DNA of 8,020 bases from Lentisphaerota bacterium. GTDB lineage: Bacteria > Verrucomicrobiota > Lentisphaeria > Oligosphaerales > Oligosphaeraceae. The notes under the pieces were generated by a model that did no database searches, had not been told where the DNA came from, and saw nothing but the letters and a program-made list of their open reading frames with translations. This document shows positions 6,448-8,020 of the stretch, in pieces; the stretch's first letter is position 1; every line of letters starts with the position of its first letter. Made by a program: the position numbers and the translations under genes. Location of the stretch: NCBI GenBank assembly GCA_012800565.1, contig JAAZIZ010000417.1:1-8020 (forward strand). Direction: 5' to 3'.

Positions 6448-8020
6448 ATGCCCAGTATTTTAATCAGTCATTTGGAACTGTCTGCCTTGGCTGGCATAGC
6501 CATTGTGCTGCATGCTTTCCGCCGTTCCATTGGCCAGGCACCATTGTATTTGATGCTGGGGATGTATTACATTGTGGCCTTGCTGGCTGATTCGCCCCAG
6601 CTATATCACGGCGTGCTGTCGCAGGGAATGTTCAAGGGACTTGGCTATGGAATGATGTGGCTGCCGTTCCTGCTGATGCTGATCCTGATCTATGAATTGG
6701 AGGGAACCCTGGCAGCGCACCGCTTCCTGCTTGGACTATTCCTGCTGCTGATCTGCTTCTTCTGTCTGTCGCTGGTGATTTTCGGCAATATAGACCAGTC
6801 GATATCACAGAAAATGGCAAAGTTCGAATTCGAAATTTTTTACAATTTAAGCAATGGTCTGATTTTATGCTTTATTGGACATCTGGGGGCATGCATCATT
6901 CTGCCGGTGGTGTATCAAAGCCTGCGCAATAGAAATATATTTTTTTGTATTGCGGTGTTTGTCTCCTTTTGTGTATTTATGGTTATAAATGAAGCTATTC
7001 TGTCATTATATGTGCATTTTACCGGTCCACGCCCCAAGCAGGAGGTGTTGACTTTCTTCAATTGGAATATGCGGCTGTTGTCAATGGGCTGGCTGTCGAT
7101 TCTGGGGCAGGCATATCTGTTCTTTACTCGCACCGAAGTGAAGACCCGCAAGACTTTCGGTTTTGTCTCGGATATCTTTGCCTATTTTCAAAGTACTGAG
7201 CGGATGCGCCGCTCCCTGGCTGAGTGGTCCGGGCGCTATCAGCTGGTGGTCGACAACAGCAGCGAGCTGGTTTTCCTGTTGGACCAGCAAGGGAAGGTAC
7301 TGAATGCCAACAGCACCGCTTTACGCTGGCTGGGAAATCGCCTCCTGGATGCTGATTTCCTGCTGCCGGAGCATATCCGGAACGAGGATGGCGCGGCGAT
7401 GGATTGGCAGAAGACCTGGGCAAAACTGGATTTCACCGAAACAGACCCTCCACAAGTTACTCTGCTGCAGAATTTGTTCCTGGAACTGCCGGACAGCAAG
7501 CTGTTGGATATTGATGTGAATCTCTCAAGCGCCCGCCTTGATAATGACCAGGTGGCGCTGATGATTGCCAGGGATATGACTGTCCAGCATGAGGAGGCCA
7601 GAAGACGGCAGAATATTGCTGAACAGACTATGCACTCGCAGCGCCTGGAGTCCATAGGGCAGCTGGCTGGCGGAATCGCCCACGATTTCAACAATCTCCT
7701 GCATAGCATCCAGGCCAATATTGAGACCCTGCAGGAACGCTGCAAACCGGATTTCAATGACCGTTATTTATTGGATAATGTAGCTGCAGCCTGTCACCGG
7801 GCCTCGCTGCTGACCAGCCAGCTGCTTGGCTTTGCCCGCAAAGGCAAATTCAATGAGAGTGTAATTGATGTGGGGCAACTGCTGGAAAAAGTCGAACAGC
7901 TGTTTCGTCCTACTGCCAAGAATGTGTCATTCAAGATCATCATCTCTCCTGATTCCATGCAGATCAGAGGCGATGAGAATCAACTCACCCAGGTGTTGCT
8001 GAATCTGCTCCTGAACAGTC
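6448..8020 (+). CDS. Sensor histidine kinase, 7-TM N-terminus + PAS + HisKA (3' end outside window)
   Basis: The frame opens at ATG 6448 and runs off the right edge after 524 codons. In-frame TAA 6406-6408 lies just upstream with no other start between, so ATG 6448 is the earliest start; no clear Shine-Dalgarno sequence precedes it. Residues 1-228 hold seven hydrophobic segments at about 9-24, 32-47, 65-82, 93-112, 136-155, 163-189 and 209-226. I cannot assign this membrane sensor to a family. A charged helical linker (229-261) leads to a PAS-like domain at about 262-378 (YQLVVDNSSELVFLLDQQGKV to ARDMT). The HisKA H-box is QLAGGIAHDFNNLLHSI with His412 as phospho-acceptor; the HDFNN form is the NtrB-like subgroup. 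The N-box begins with GDENQLTQVLLNLLLNS (508-524), Asn519 and Asn523 being the expected Asn residues. The rest of the ATPase domain, and any fused receiver, lies outside. No cognate response regulator is visible. Confidence 0.93.
   Translation, partial: MPSILISHLELSALAGIAIVLHAFRRSIGQAPLYLMLGMYYIVALLADSPQLYHGVLSQGMFKGLGYGMMWLPFLLMLILIYELEGTLAAHRFLLGLFLLLICFFCLSLVIFGNIDQSISQKMAKFEFEIFYNLSNGLILCFIGHLGACIILPVVYQSLRNRNIFFCIAVFVSFCVFMVINEAILSLYVHFTGPRPKQEVLTFFNWNMRLLSMGWLSILGQAYLFFTRTEVKTRKTFGFVSDIFAYFQSTERMRRSLAEWSGRYQLVVDNSSELVFLLDQQGKVLNANSTALRWLGNRLLDADFLLPEHIRNEDGAAMDWQKTWAKLDFTETDPPQVTLLQNLFLELPDSKLLDIDVNLSSARLDNDQVALMIARDMTVQHEEARRRQNIAEQTMHSQRLESIGQLAGGIAHDFNNLLHSIQANIETLQERCKPDFNDRYLLDNVAAACHRASLLTSQLLGFARKGKFNESVIDVGQLLEKVEQLFRPTAKNVSFKIIISPDSMQIRGDENQLTQVLLNLLLNS

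Noticed and set aside
7239..7757. 172-codon - strand frame, Ser/Arg/Cys-rich
   Set aside because: It is antisense to the PAS and H-box region of the histidine kinase, which is certain from HDFNN and the N-box.

Overview
The window reads as a bacterial chromosome segment of moderate-to-high GC with five protein-coding genes or gene fragments, all on the + strand. The best taxonomic clue is the isoleucyl-tRNA synthetase. It is the long, eukaryotic-like type 2 form that recurs in Chlamydiae, Lentisphaerae, spirochaetes and some clostridia. Together with the GC content and the unusual coiled-coil protein next to it, this makes a PVC-superphylum bacterium (Lentisphaerota-like) a reasonable guess. 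That is inference only; no rRNA or other marker is present.

Layout: 2-184 is the C-terminal end of a membrane protein that starts outside the window. 210-851 encodes a 213-residue protein of unknown function with two membrane helices. 933-4097 is a complete ileS. 4136-6250 encodes a 704-residue protein built from an N-terminal zinc ribbon, a Pro-rich linker, a very long coiled coil, a two-helix membrane anchor and a C-terminal tail of exactly 19 Lys-led pentapeptides. 6251-6447 is non-coding. From 6448 to the right edge runs a sensor histidine kinase (seven predicted membrane segments, PAS, HDFNN-type HisKA, start of the ATPase domain), cut off inside the N-box.

Gaps of 25, 81 and 38 bases among the first four genes suggest co-transcription. 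A GC-rich hairpin without a U-run sits before ileS. The kinase is separated by 197 bases and could have its own promoter, though none is convincing. Only ileS (tRNA charging) and the kinase (signal transduction) have recognisable functions, and I see no pathway linking the genes. No tRNA, rRNA, CRISPR array, insertion sequence or phage feature was seen. The most unusual item is the 704-residue zinc-ribbon/coiled-coil/membrane/pentapeptide protein, which matches no family I can name.
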